Positions 1 to 13,899 of a stretch of 64,000 nucleotides of DNA are shown here, one piece after another. A program made the translations under genes and the position numbers. The stretch comes from Ceratopteris richardii. Lineage: Eukaryota; Streptophyta; Polypodiopsida; Polypodiales; Pteridaceae. The DNA lies in contig CM035444.1 of NCBI GenBank assembly GCA_020310875.1, positions 113,843,295-113,907,294 of the forward strand. Reading direction: 5' to 3'. Each line of letters begins with the position of its first letter. Within the stretch, counting starts at the first letter, position 1. Under the pieces are notes generated by a model. That model was given only the letters and a program-made list of their open reading frames with translations, made no database searches and was not told the DNA's origin.

Positions 1-117
1 GGGTCCCTTATCTTTATACATTCACTTGATAATACATTCTGTGTTATGTTGTTCTCTCCAAGCTTCTTCTTCTTCCTTGTGTTGTTCATGTGCTTTTCTA
101 GACCTCAAACTTAAACA
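1..117 (+). repeat. Copia-A LTR, 3' part (cut by window edge)
   Basis: The first 117 bases match the downstream half of the Copia-A LTR seen whole at 28455-28684: the shared order is a 'cttatctttgtacattc'-like block, 'aatacattc', the poly-pyrimidine 'aagcttcttcttcttcctt', and a terminal CA. It is clearly more diverged than the other copies. No tRNA primer site follows it, so it is a solo LTR or the 3' LTR of a copy lying left of the window. Confidence 0.75.
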
Positions 118-829
118 GCATATACTGTACCTTGGATTTTTAGGAATGATATTTAAAATGGTTGTAATTCATATCCATGTGATTGTGATGTAATTTTGCT
201 CTAGGGATCTATTCATCAGAATCCATAAGGCAAAATCAAATAAATTATCCAAAGTCATTCTAGTGATATAAAGGCATAACTCTCTCCATAAATGATCGAG
301 AGTCTATTGCCCCAAAGTAAGAATATATTTGATGAAGTTGTGGGATGAATTATATGTACAAAATCATTGTAAATTATCATTTTAGAGAAAATTTTGTTTT
401 TCGTTTCTTTTCATGTTCCATTATTGTTTTCCCCTTGCTAGGTGCATTATGTATCTTTTGAAAGAATTCAGCACGACCATGAATAGTTTAAAGAATCACA
501 GTAATTTAATATTCCATGAATAGATCAATATACTATTGGAAGTTGATCAACTTCCAGAACTTATGGCATACATTAATGCATTCAAGTAAAAGAAAAGGCT
601 GGCTATTATAGATAATCATATGGCAAGAAATAGTTTTGGGCAACTTATTGTGACAAATTTGACATTTTTTGTTACGGAGAAAAGCCCATCATTTGTCTAC
701 GACCTGCTAATTTAACTTAAGCAATTTGAAAATACAAATAGAGAGACAATAAGGATTATTTGTGATATACTGAACATCTCCTTATGCTTTGTCCACTGTA
801 TATGAAAATGATAAGCTTATGCATCGGCT

Positions 830-830
<1 letters not shown>
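118..830. other. AT-rich intergenic DNA, nothing recognised
   Basis: No open frame of useful length, no repeat shared with the rest of the window and no RNA gene was seen. It lies between the LTR tail and the microsatellite on the 3' side of the peroxidase gene. Confidence 0.5.
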
Positions 831-925
<95 letters not shown>

Positions 926-956
926 GCACACACACGCACACGTAAACACGCACGCG
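831..956. repeat. (CT)n microsatellite with CA/CG-rich tail
   Basis: A perfect CT run of about 93 bases (831-923) is followed by an imperfect CA/ACGC tract to about 956. It lies about 155 bp beyond the peroxidase stop codon, on the transcript's 3' side. Arg-Glu and Leu-Ser frames read through it are repeat artefacts. Confidence 0.95.
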
Positions 957-1111
957 CGATTAGTCTTGCTGGATGAAGTAACCATAGTTCAAACCCTGTG
1001 TAGCAGAGACATGGCATTGACAATGGAATCTGTTGTCCGCATTTCAATGTACAGCTCGCTCTTATATAAGATCAAAACTTCCTGATTGATCCGGATTTTC
1101 TGGACTATCAG

Positions 1112-1884
1112 CTATTGATTAAATCTGCTGCAAACCTGTCTAACATTCCCAGGCAGGTCACTCGTTACATTGCCTAGCGCCACCATAGATATGACGAAGT
1201 TATCGAAAAACAATGTTTGATCAGGCGATGACGCCAGCTGGTTCACCACTCCTCTTGTGGTTTCATCATTGAACAGAACCTGATCAGAAAACAGAAGGCC
1301 CCTTCCGCTTTGCAGATCTCTGTAATAATTGTTGTCGAAGGTAAAGGGACTTTTTTCATCGAAGGCTACAACTGTTGATGGGTCTCCGCCTTCCATGGGG
1401 CATTCTTGTTTCAGCGACGCCAGTAAATCTGGATCAAGACTTGGGTCCGAACTGCCTGGTGAATTGAAGCTGTAAAGACGACCCATGAATTGGTCGCAAT
1501 GTGAAAATCCAATTGTATGTGCACCTGCGTTTGGAGCATCCATTAGACTCTCTCTTATCATTATATATAGCTGTGTTGGATGTATGATGCACGCACAAAG
1601 GCATCTAATCACATGTACTGAAAATAATATGATGTCTGAAAGAGAATGCATCTTGAAATTACCGGAGAGGAGGACCAAATCAGTTATTGATAATCCAAGA
1701 GATGAGAATAGTTGATATAGCTGTCTAAGATCAGAGTTCGCTTGAGGTATCCGACCCTCCACCAACTTTGAAGAGGATATAAGGCCATCTTTCCTACCCA
1801 GAAATACTTCCCATGAAGGACCTCCGCTCTGTGAAATTTATGAACGCCTTAATAACAGTGACTGAACATATGTAAGGTGACAAT

Positions 1885-1983
<99 letters not shown>

Positions 1984-4576
1984 ACAAAGACATGCTCTTC
2001 AGACAATGAGGTTGAAACATGTTCTATATTTGAAGAACAAAAGAGTATGAAGAACTTGACAAAGATAAAATAATCCATGCTATCTTATCACTTAGATTAG
2101 CTATCCACTTGTTATTCATTCACTCTGCGCTCGTCAAAAATCGTAGATTTTGTATGAGCTAACAATGGATGATCGATATCGTATCATTTGAGAAATCCTG
2201 CAATTTTACGACGAAATTGCATCGGATCAAACATGAACTAAAACCCATCATCGTGGATGTCGATGAAATACGTGTGGCAGATTTAATCGAGGGAACATAC
2301 GCGAAACCAGATTATATGTTTAGAAACGCTTGTTTTATCATTTCGCTGATTTGAACGTGAGAGCGATTCATGTATACCTTGTGATAGTATCAGTCCATAA
2401 ACATAGGCTTGATGAACTGCTTTGAAACCTTTGTTTTTAGAAAGTGATAAATCGAAATGTTAATCTATGGATGAGAATCTCAAAAGTTAAGGGTGTAATG
2501 CACCCACGTCCGAGGTCAACGCATACATTATGTTGTTTCTTTGATCTCATCAATTGATTTTACACATAACACCCACCTAAATAATAAATAATTAAAATGA
2601 TCAACATGTGGATGACTTATTCGACCCTCGTTACTACGATCACTATTACAATGAATATAGCATACGTCTCCTTCAATCCAAATAATCTCCAAGCTTTGGA
2701 ACGGTAGATATGGTCTAGTGATCTATATTAACCGTGGATTAATAATTCCACCACTTAGCTAGGTTGGGAGTTCTTTAAGAATTACTAATATTTTATCTCG
2801 CGTATTTTGGCATCTTTGGTGTTGCACATGAGCATGATTGGCACTCCACTTTAAATTCGGTATCCATGCAACTAGAGTATTAAAAAAGAAGAGCGTTTCC
2901 TAGCAGGTAAAACATTAAGCGTTAAATTCCATTGTTTTATATTACTAAGAAACCAAATTCTTCATATAACTTATCGGTGCGTATGATTCCAATGTGAATT
3001 ACCATAACATATGGACGCTCTCTGAAAAGGTTTGTAAATCTACAATTCTAATTTTGTGTTCCCAACCAATAATACATGGAGACTTATATCAATTATCTCG
3101 ACTGTATCTCGAGCACATGCATAGAATAAAAAAATGTTACTGGGCTTAGCATGTTACGATAAAGATTTATGTTATATTGTACAGTTAGCAATTTTTCTTT
3201 TCAGTTTCCAGAAATAGTTTGAACGTGCATCTTTCATATGATGAAATTCATCAATCAAGTTATCGGTATTGTTTATATTGGATGATACCCTTCTTTTCTG
3301 GTCTGATAGGCAGGTTCACACAGTAACCTATTTAGACTATTAATATGAATATGGAAGGTGCAATAAAAGGATGAGAGAGCATGTATTAGGAATGTAATAG
3401 ATCAACAAGCTTGTAACGCTAGTGTCGGTAGATTACATGTATAATAACAGTATTATGAATGAAGATAAACATGTTCCGAGCTTCTACGCGTGAGCTTCCA
3501 TTTTTTCATTAGATTAGATTAGACAGCCATACCAATTTCATTAAGCGTATTGAGTTCATGAGACTTACAAAGACAACAACATCTCGAGCTGCGAGGGCAA
3601 GGATATCTGCACAAGACACAACCCCCGGACATGCACTCTCGACGTCATGTTTTGCTCGTTCTATTGCGTCGAAGCCTTCTTGTCTTAAGCTCTTGTTTTC
3701 CACATAATCTCTTTCTGCTTCATTGTCAGCAGTTGAGGATATTAGTATGGACGCATCGCAACCCTACACGATGAAGCCACACAATAAGATGCAACATCAA
3801 TTATGAACAATTCAGATATAATATTCCATCCATGAGATGTATTCCTGTATTTATATATGTATATGCATGTAATTAGATAGCATTGCTGGTAACAAGTTAT
3901 ATTGAAATGGGGAGGAATCTGATCGATTGTCTTCTGGGTTTTGAATGATTAAGGCCACGGAGTTAATCTCTCTCGTCAGTATAACCAATGTGAATCTCAT
4001 CATCATCATCCTAGTTCTTAGACTGCTTATCCCTAATGGAACAATGACTACATATGCGTGACTAGGTTACGAAAAGCCTTATGGGTGGAAAAGACTGTTG
4101 AAATGGTGATCCCGCCATGTTTACGACAATGAAAATATCTGCGGAGAAGTGAATCCCGAACTTCTCGACAAAGCAAAGGGACAAATGAATGTTAGTGACC
4201 AGATAAACCATTCTTATACTTGCCATAGCTACCTGCCTTGCAGAAGGTGGTAAATCGATGTTCATGGTAAACAATGATGGTCAATTGTTTTTTCTGTTCT
4301 CATAGCATACATATACATGTTAGCCTGTTCTGAAACAATGCGCAAACTATGAATGATATGAATTACTTGGACAAGGGCGTCGTGAAAGAAGAGGCGCAGA
4401 ATGGAAGGGGCGACAACGTTCGACCGTGCTGCTGAAGCAGCTATGCTGCGTGTGACGATGTCTCCCACATCTGGACAGGTGTCGCTGTAAAAGTCTTTGG
4501 ACAATTTCGCCCCCATTACCATGCAAACAATACCGCAGAGCACCCAGGTTCCCAGTAGCGCCAGCCGCAGCATCAT
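1112..4576 (-). CDS. Class III (secretory) plant peroxidase, four exons
   Basis: Four exons on the minus strand: 4367-4576, 3569-3763, 1663-1828 and 1112-1524, all with GT..AG introns (603, 1740 and 138 bp). They total 984 bp, giving 327 residues plus a TAG stop. Exon 3 at 166 bp and the intron inside the LSG/AHTIG motif are typical of the family. The product should be a haem enzyme oxidising phenolics with H2O2 in the cell wall or vacuole. Residues 1-23 are a signal peptide (cut after VMGA). R61, F64 and distal H65 (RLFFHD), calcium-site D66 and GCDAS (71-75), N93, P164 and proximal H193 (SGAHTIGF) are present. The Cys that normally follows His-Asp is Ala67, so Cys72 has lost its disulfide partner. 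C34-C115, C121-C322 and C200-C232 can still pair. Two Met codons start the frame; the first is used here. The exact isoform is unknown. Confidence 0.9.
1888..1981. repeat. (CT)n microsatellite in peroxidase intron 2
   Basis: About 47 CT units, read as GA on the transcript, starting about 60 bases upstream of the exon 3 acceptor site at 1829. Such a long GA tract near a splice acceptor could vary between individuals and affect splicing; that is inference. Confidence 0.95.
1982..3568 (-). other. Rest of peroxidase intron 2, no feature recognised
   Basis: This AT-rich intron sequence begins (transcript sense) with a consensus GTAAGT donor at 3568. No nested gene or transposon end was recognised; the short open frame near 2169-2354 has no visible homology or start context. 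Confidence 0.6.
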
Positions 4577-5186
4577 TCTCTCTCTCTCTCTCTCAAATGG
4601 TACACTAGTGTATCATCTATTAGTCCTTGTCGATATTGCAAGCCCCGGAAGCACTAGTGCGTGGTGCTGCATGAGAAGTAGTTTGTGTGTCTTATGAGCG
4701 CGCCAGTATCGACTCGGTGCGTCCGCTAGACGTGAAGCTCGTCCTAAGCGTTACACAAATAACCTGCAAAAATGTTGAGTTGCGGGCCGGAGAGAGAGAG
4801 AGAGAGAGAGACTTGAATCAGAACTGCAACTGTCAACGATGGCAGAAACTGATAATATGGAAACGGTTCAAGCGTATCCCAGAAACATCTTGTTGATCTC
4901 AATTCTCTCTCTCAATATATATTAGCTCCCAACTTCCCAATGCCCATATCATCAGTTTCTGCCTTCGTTGACAGTTCCAGGATAAATCTCTCTCTCTCTC
5001 TCTCTCTCACACACATTCGACTGAATTTAACCATTGCCATGGAATTGTCTTCATGATGCTCCACATGACGCAGTCATACAGTCGAACTTTCGAATAGAAG
5101 GGTCCAGAGTCCAGACGCCAGAGATTTTATTTTGAGTCGTGACTGATCGCACGAGCTTTATGTCACCAATGATTCGGGTTCCTGCG
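4577..5186 (-). promoter_or_regulatory. Presumed peroxidase 5' UTR and proximal promoter
   Basis: Directly upstream of the first Met codon lies a short GA tract (transcript sense; 4577-4594). A TATATAT stretch at about 4914-4921 is the best TATA-like candidate but would imply a leader of roughly 300 bases. Further GA/CT tracts (4790-4811, 4987-5009) could bind GAGA-type BPC factors. The segment is cut off from more distal DNA by the hAT-type element starting at 5187. No transcription start can be fixed from sequence alone. Confidence 0.4.
4790..5009. repeat. Foldback hairpin in peroxidase upstream region
   Basis: The 37-bp arms 4824-4860 and 4944-4980 are inverted copies matching at 34 of 37 positions, with an 83-base loop. 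Outside them a GA tract (4790-4811) faces a CT tract (4987-5009), so the stem can extend further. This could be an old foldback transposon, a microRNA-like precursor or a chance duplication. No known miRNA was recognised in the arms. Confidence 0.7.
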
Positions 5187-5200
5187 CAAGGCCTAAAATT

Positions 5201-5431
5201 GACGGTTTTTTTCCGTCAAAGGCTATTTTTCCAATCAAAAACAGGTATAATTTTTTTTTCCCTGTCATATTGTCAAAGGCTATTTTTCCTGTCAAAAACA
5301 GGTATAATTTTTTTTTCCCTGTCATATTACAGGAGTGCATGAAAATTTACCTGTCAATGGACATGTTGAATTTAAATTTGCTTGTCAATTGACAAGTACA
5401 AATAATAAAATTACCTGTCATTTTTTATATA

Positions 5432-5440
<9 letters not shown>
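5201..5440. repeat. Left subterminal repeats of the hAT element
   Basis: Two tandem copies of a roughly 57-bp unit (about 5212-5328), each with 'aaaaacaggtataat' and 'ccctgtcatatt', are followed by more CCTGTCA and TTGTCAATTGACAAG motifs to 5425. Repeated short motifs near both ends are the usual transposase-binding arrangement in hAT elements. The matching right-hand cluster is at 10360-10480. Confidence 0.7.

Positions 5441-5512
<72 letters not shown>
5438..5512. repeat. (TA)n microsatellite
   Basis: About 37 TA units inside the hAT element, just after the left subterminal repeats. Confidence 0.95.
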
Positions 5513-5515
<3 letters not shown>

Positions 5516-6529
5516 TTGAGAAATGGGCATCGGGCGGACAATTTCAATTTTCATGTTTTCTAAAGTCTGGACTCTGAAGTCTGAAAGTAGTGCGTTCCTA
5601 AAATTTCCTGAATCCTAACTTCTAAGTGAATCGTCATTTGTGTGTGAAACATATCAACTATCGGCATCGAGCCGTGAGCGTCAGTGAACTCTGAAGTTGT
5701 GAACTGCTACAGCCTTCGAGCTTCCATTCCTCAGCGAGTCAGCGCCTCAGCATCTAGCTAGTAGCGATTCTGCGAACGGATTCGAGCTTCAAATCTTGAG
5801 TCCTGACTCCTCAGTCGTTACCCGTAAGTATTGTGTGTAGATTATTTAAAGAACGTGTATAGAGTAGCTACTAAAATTGCCCAATGAATGTGGTTTGCTG
5901 AATGTGGTTTGCGCAATGAATAGGTGAAGATTCAACATTTGAAGAACAGCCATGAGATAGAAAACAAGCGAAAGAAACACCGATTGCCTATAGGCTACTT
6001 CTTGGAGTTAAACCATTCTAACTTCTGAGACTCGAGTCCTTCAGGCAAGTTCTTTTTTTTCTCTTGTATTTCTCCTAAAATTGCGATCTATCGAATGTGA
6101 AGGATGATATTAGGAGAATAAGGCTGATACATGAGTGGCAATGCAATTCTCACTTTATGCATATACACATTTTGTAAATCATGAGAGAGAGAAAGAGGCA
6201 TTTAGTCTAGAACATAGATGTGGTCTTCCATACACGTTAATTTTTAAGTCAGTTATGTTTCTTTTTCAAGTGGAGGAAGAATATAAGGGCTACTAGTATT
6301 TGCTTGATGTGCTGACCTATCGTACTCATGTGTGTTTGATTTGGTTGATGTATTTGAATCCAATTTGTACAAGAGTCTTTTCAATAGACACCCTAACACA
6401 ACTGTGTATGCGGGTTCTTTTCCTATTACAAGTGGAGGGAGTATGTATTTAGCAAGGGCTATGCTAATTTACCTTATTGCTTGATTCTGATAATCATCCC
6501 CTCATGCAGTAGATATGTATGCATATACA

Positions 6530-7570
6530 TACGAAGAGCATGTGTCTATCATCCATGTATGTGTTTGCTTGTATGGGTGCACCAGAGGAACTTTCTGGTG
6601 AGCATGTGTCTATCATCCATGTATGTGTTTGCTTGTATGGGTGCACCAAAGGAACTTTATGGTTTTTTGCATTTTTGTTCTGAAATGAACATCAGTTGTC
6701 ATGCTTTTCACACAATGTATGAGTTGAAGCTGAAACAAACAAAAGTTTCTCTGATTAAACTTTTTCTGCCACCTGTTATGGCCGTGTGTTCTACCAGCTA
6801 TCGTTATGAACATTTTATACAAATCCTTTTTTAAAAACAATTGGAGAAACTTTAGATCTGTCTCAATTCATTGGCTGAAGAAATGCCATGAACTTCAGTC
6901 TTCAAAGTACATAGATGTTGAAGTATACACGTCTCGGCCTCTTATTTATGTACATGTATGTATGACATGTATGTATACATGCATCTTTGATTTCTGCATG
7001 TGTATGTATGAATGGATGGTGCATGTGTATTTCTTAGTATACATGTACCTATTATCCATGTATGTATTTTCTTGTTTGGGTGAACCAGAAGGCACGTTCT
7101 AGTTCTTACATCAATTTGAAATGAATATCAATTGTATTGTTTTTCAGTACCAAATTAAGCATGCTTTTTAAAATCTGTTTTGGCAGTGTAGCTCACCATC
7201 TATTATTAATAAGCATGTTATATAGATATTTTATATAAGCAAATGGAGAAACTTCAGATCTGTATCAAAACTAATGCATGAAGCAGTGTTATAAACTTCA
7301 ATCAAAGTGCAGAGAATATGGCAGTTCTCCAAAAATATCTCGTGGTTGGCTTATGAAGCAATTAAGAATTCCTCCAATTAATTAAGCATGCTATTTGGTG
7401 TCTGTTGTGGCTTGTGTAGTTTACCAGCTATTGTGATGAACATTTTTTTGCAGATTCTTTGTAAAGACAGATGTAGGAATTTAACAATGCCATGAACTTC
7501 AAAGTGCAGAGAATATAGCAATTCGTTTGATATCTTTGGCATCTCTTGGTTGTTACATTCTCTATTGCAG
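6530..7570. repeat. Diverged tandem duplications inside hAT element
   Basis: A block containing 'tctatcatccatgtatgtg', then 'tgggtgcacca', occurs twice in immediate tandem (about 6540-6660, 65-bp period) and again, diverged, at about 7045-7100. A second block ('ggagaaactt.agatctgt' followed by an 'atgccatgaacttca'-type stretch) occurs near 6840-6910, 7245-7310 and in part near 7465-7520. So a roughly 300-500-bp unit seems to have been duplicated about three times and drifted apart. Confidence 0.6.
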
Positions 7571-7894
7571 TACATGCAAATGCCATGGCTTATAAGATCT
7601 CTCTGAGCTGACTGTTAATACGAGGACCATGCATGTTCCAAGATCTGATTATGGGAGGCTTCAGTTTTGTCCTTTTAGTCCTTTGAAGTACTCCAATTTC
7701 ATTAGTAATGCCTATGCTATCGAGATTATTCATCCAAGCTTAGAGTAAACTGGCTTGCAGAATACAGGACCCTATTGCATGTTGTTTTCATCACTTGTCT
7801 TTATCTTGTTGGGTTTTTCTTATCCAGGTTCAGTAAACATTTATGAGAGGCCATTGAGTTTTGTGTGATTGTCGGCTGTAACATAGGTAATTTA

Positions 7895-8320
7895 CCATTC
7901 TTGTTGTACATTGTTCATTCAGGCACATTCGGAAATTTATTATTCTCAAATAGGCTTACCCAATAACCTTAGACAATTTTTGTACTGGAATGTACCATTT
8001 TGGTTGTACAATGTTCATCCAGGCACATTTGGAAATTTATTATTATCAAGTAGGCCTACCCAGCAACCTGAGATGGCCAGAGGTGCAATTTTGAGCCATT
8101 CAAATAACAGGACCAGAGTGTAAATGGTCCTTTGGACCAGCAACAACATAGGATGCAGCAAGCCAGCAGCCCAGAGACAATGGTATGCCCCTACTTGGGG
8201 GGATATGTGTTTAGTTCAATATATTAAGCCAGCAGCCCCTACTTGGGGGGATATGTGTTTAGTTCAATATATTAAGCCAGTAGCCCAGAGACAATGGTAT
8301 GCCCCTACTTGGGGGGTAGG
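7895..8320. repeat. Two short tandem duplications inside hAT element
   Basis: At 7895-8075 a roughly 95-bp unit containing 'ggcacatt.ggaaatttatta' is present twice. At 8155-8320 a unit with 'cccctacttggggggatatg' and 'gttcaatatattaagccag' is present two to three times with a partial copy. The copies in the second array are nearly identical, so that array is young. Confidence 0.75.
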
Positions 8321-8461
8321 TTCATAGCTGAAATTGGAACCAAAGGGGAGAATGCATTAGGATTGCACAAACTCCCTGTGGTGCCTTTTGTGTACAATGT
8401 AGCTATTTCAGTGGGAAATTACACTGAAGCAGTTCAGGTCAATATTTTAAGCTCCAAATAA
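8294..8461 (+). pseudogene. Exon-like open segment inside hAT element, unidentified
   Basis: A short plus-strand frame reads through 8321-8437 with normal protein-like composition (middle part LGLHKLPVVPFVYNVAISVG) and has an acceptor-like 'ggtag' just before it (8316-8320). I do not recognise the protein. Together with an exon-like, more GC-rich block at about 5640-5832 ending in a strong ACCC/GTAAGT donor, it may be a captured host-gene fragment of the Pack type. It could also be a relic of the element's own gene or a chance frame. Confidence 0.3.
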
Positions 8462-10506
8462 TGTCAATATATGCCAAGTTTCAATCATGCGTAGCAAATA
8501 GAGAATTCTCCAGAAAGCTTTGAAATGTAAAATCCTTGTGAGAAGTTGCATGAATATAGCAGTATAGACCTCTCCAAAAACAAACTTGTCCCTACTATAA
8601 TGGTAATACAATTCTATGTGCTTTCTTTCAACACCCAGTTATGAACATGATTTGATTGCCATGGATAATTGTGAATGTGTGCTCTTGTCCAATTCCTAGG
8701 AGAATTATTCTCAAATGAACAATATTGCGATTTTTGAACCACCTTACCTCTTGTAAATTTGTTTTTGAATAAAATTGAAGTCAAATGAACATCCTCTTGT
8801 AAATTCGTTTCCGAATAAAATTGCTCTCAAATGAACATAATTGAAAGTTTTGAAACGCCTTAGCTCTTTTAAAATGACAACTTTCGAGAAATGATCATTC
8901 TAAGCTCCATGCCCCTAGGCATTCTCAAAAATCTTTTTCCTATCAAGAAATTTTCCAAATTGTAAGTAACATTGGTTTTAGAGAATGTGAAAATAATCTT
9001 ACAACTGCACTAATATAAAAAATAATAAGAAACATGGTTTTAGAGAATGTGAAAAAGTTTATTGATCGTCCCAAGGGCCCCAATCATTCTTACACCTATC
9101 ACCCATTGCCACATTTCTGAGAGTGCTTAAAATTAGGGCTGTTGTGACATGGTCTTGCTAGCTTTGGGTACTCAATTTTGTCCTCAAGATGGTGCTCTTA
9201 ATAACTATTATTTGTGTTATTTATTGAAGATTCCACTAGCACGATGGCTCTTTCAGGGTTTTCTTTTGCATACTTGACAGGGACAATGTTTCGTGGAGGT
9301 GATTGTTGTTGATCTAGTATAGGCCTATTCTATACCTCTTGTTCACTTATTCGTGTTTGGAAATATGAAATGAAATGTTGCTATTTACTGTGATGATCTT
9401 CTCAGTGTTTTCATTGGCAGAACTTTGATCATTTTGAAGATTCTCTTGGAAATTGTAGTAATTAGTAACCTGAAGAAGAGTCTGATGAAGACAGTTGTGA
9501 ATGATGGTTATTTCATAGTTTCTTCTAACATTACCGACTTCATCTAATGTTGCTAAATCACTAATGGCTACATAGAGCAGACTTTCTGTCTATCATCACT
9601 TGTATTCTAAGCTCTGTGCCTGTGCATCATTTTTATTGTTTACTGCTCAACTGCTCGATAATTTTATTCTAAACTAAAAATTTTATACTTTAAGATAAGG
9701 AGATTGACCTTGTAGCAGTTCAGCACTACACTCTGTCAACCTAAAATAATCAGGTGTGTTAAGTTTCAAAACTCAAACTCCAACCAATACTATGAAGGAT
9801 CAACCTAAGATTTGAATTTCATAATAGGTATTTGAACTCAGCATTGCTCCAGCCTTCAAAGATTTGCAAACCTACACAACGCAAGTTTCGAGTTTGGATT
9901 TTTGCATTTCAATCTTTATCCACGAGCAACGTGCAGGTATTCTTATTACCTATGACATGTTGATTAAAAAACTTTCACTTGATTGTTAGTAATAGCATAC
10001 GATTGAGGCATATTTCGTAACAACAAAAGATCAACTACTGCTGCCTTTATTTTCATAACATTCTGTGTGAATTGTTCTGAGGAATGACAACTGAACATGT
10101 TTGAAAAAGCACTATTTACATTGATCTTTTCAATCAAATGGACAGCCACAATCAATTGTCAAACTTCGCAGTTGAATGGTACATCATTGAAGCAATGTCT
10201 TCATCTGTTAGAGTGGGCATGTGCACAAAACATGTGCATCCAATGAAAAATTAAAAGGTGGCTGGCAGTATGGTGTGCCATAAACTATCCTTCAGCAAGC
10301 TACCCCAAGCATGCTTGCACTTTAGAACCTAGAGTCTGTTCAGGTTTAAGGTGCTTCATGTAATCCTTGAACCTGTCTCAGCAGAAAAATGCCTGTCATG
10401 TGACAGAGAACTTTTAGAAGAAATCTGTCATATGACAGACATCGATTTTTTTTTCCTGTCATTTGTAAGGTTCAGCAACCCGTCAATTTTAGGCCCTGTT
10501 CCTGCG

Positions 10507-13082
<2,576 letters not shown>

Positions 13083-13119
13083 AACAACACAAGACATCAT
13101 ATTTGCACTTAGATGTTTC

Positions 13120-13640
13120 TCCCTCTTGTTGGATTCACACCTACACAAAGAAATGTAGAAATAGAGCAGGCAGAAAAATAGAAGCAGGAAGACAAGTGAG
13201 CAGAGCTACACTTCAAATGCAAAAGGATGGAAGTCTAGGGGCCCTCACTGGAGTTGATAGTAAGATATATCATGTTGGATTCATACCTACACAAAGAAAT
13301 GCATAAAGAGAGCAGGTAGAAGCATAGGAGGAATGCACATGAGTCGAGGTAGACATTAAACATGGAAGGATGGAAGTCTAATAGTATGTCCTCATAAGCA
13401 TACTAGAGTCAAAGGTTCCTATATCATATTGGATTCCTATCTACACAAAGAAATGCATAAAGAAAGTAAATAGAAGGATAGAAAAAGAAAGACAAGTGAG
13501 GATAGCTACACTTCAAATGTGGAATGAAAAAATTCTAGGGATGCTCATAGCCGCACCGGAATTGAAGGTTCTTATAGAGTTTTTTTTTCACAAATGCACA
13601 AAGAAATGCATAGAGAGAGAAAGTAGAAGTAGGAATACAA
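13120..13640. repeat. Minisatellite, about 150-bp period, four diverged copies
   Basis: The phrase 'ttggattcacacctacacaa' recurs in variant form at about 13127, 13275 and 13429, with a poorer copy near 13580. Each is followed by 'agaaatgcat', 'gcaggtagaag' and 'ggatggaagtcta'-like blocks. Spacings are about 148, 154 and 152 bp. Confidence 0.75.
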
Positions 13641-13707
13641 TAGCCGTGCTAGATTGAAATGGTTGAAACTATATATGATTGTTTGTTATATATATGAAAC
13701 ATCCAAT

Positions 13708-13899
13708 GCAAGAGAAGGATCCATTGTACACAACAATGTGAAGCCATCTAGTACGTAGAGCATGTCTAGCTTTCTTTGATGGCTCTTTGAATCACATAAG
13801 AGTGCAAGAGAAGGATCCATTATACATAACAATGTGAAGCCATTTAGTATGTAGAGAATGTTTAGCTTTCTTTCATGGCTCTTTGCATCACATAAGAGC
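13708..13899. repeat. 96-bp tandem duplication
   Basis: Two adjacent units (13708-13803, 13804-13899), both starting 'gcaagagaaggatccatt' and both containing 'acaatgtgaagccat' and 'ctagctttcttt'-like blocks, with roughly 10% divergence by eye. Confidence 0.85.

Larger units (their letters stand above)
5187..10498. mobile_element. hAT-type DNA transposon, 5.3 kb, probably non-autonomous
   Basis: The left end reads CAAGGCCTAAAATTGACGG (5187-5205); the reverse complement of the right end reads CAGGGCCTAAAATTGACGG (10480-10498), one mismatch in 19. The flanks are an exact 8-bp target duplication, TTCCTGCG, at 5179-5186 and 10499-10506. An 8-bp duplication with a CA(G)GG-type terminus is the hAT signature. 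Subterminal CCTGTCA/TGACAGG motifs cluster at both ends. No hAT transposase (no long frame, no dimerisation region) was found in either strand, so it should depend on a transposase supplied from elsewhere. The interior is AT-rich with tandem duplications and a few exon-like pieces. It sits about 610 bp upstream of the peroxidase Met codon. Confidence 0.85.

Noticed and set aside
756-1085. Arg-Glu or Leu-Ser repeat proteins in frames across the CT runs (also near 1794-2078 and 12620-13148)
   Set aside because: They are translations of CT/GA and CCCT microsatellites in whichever frame stays open, with no other coding evidence.
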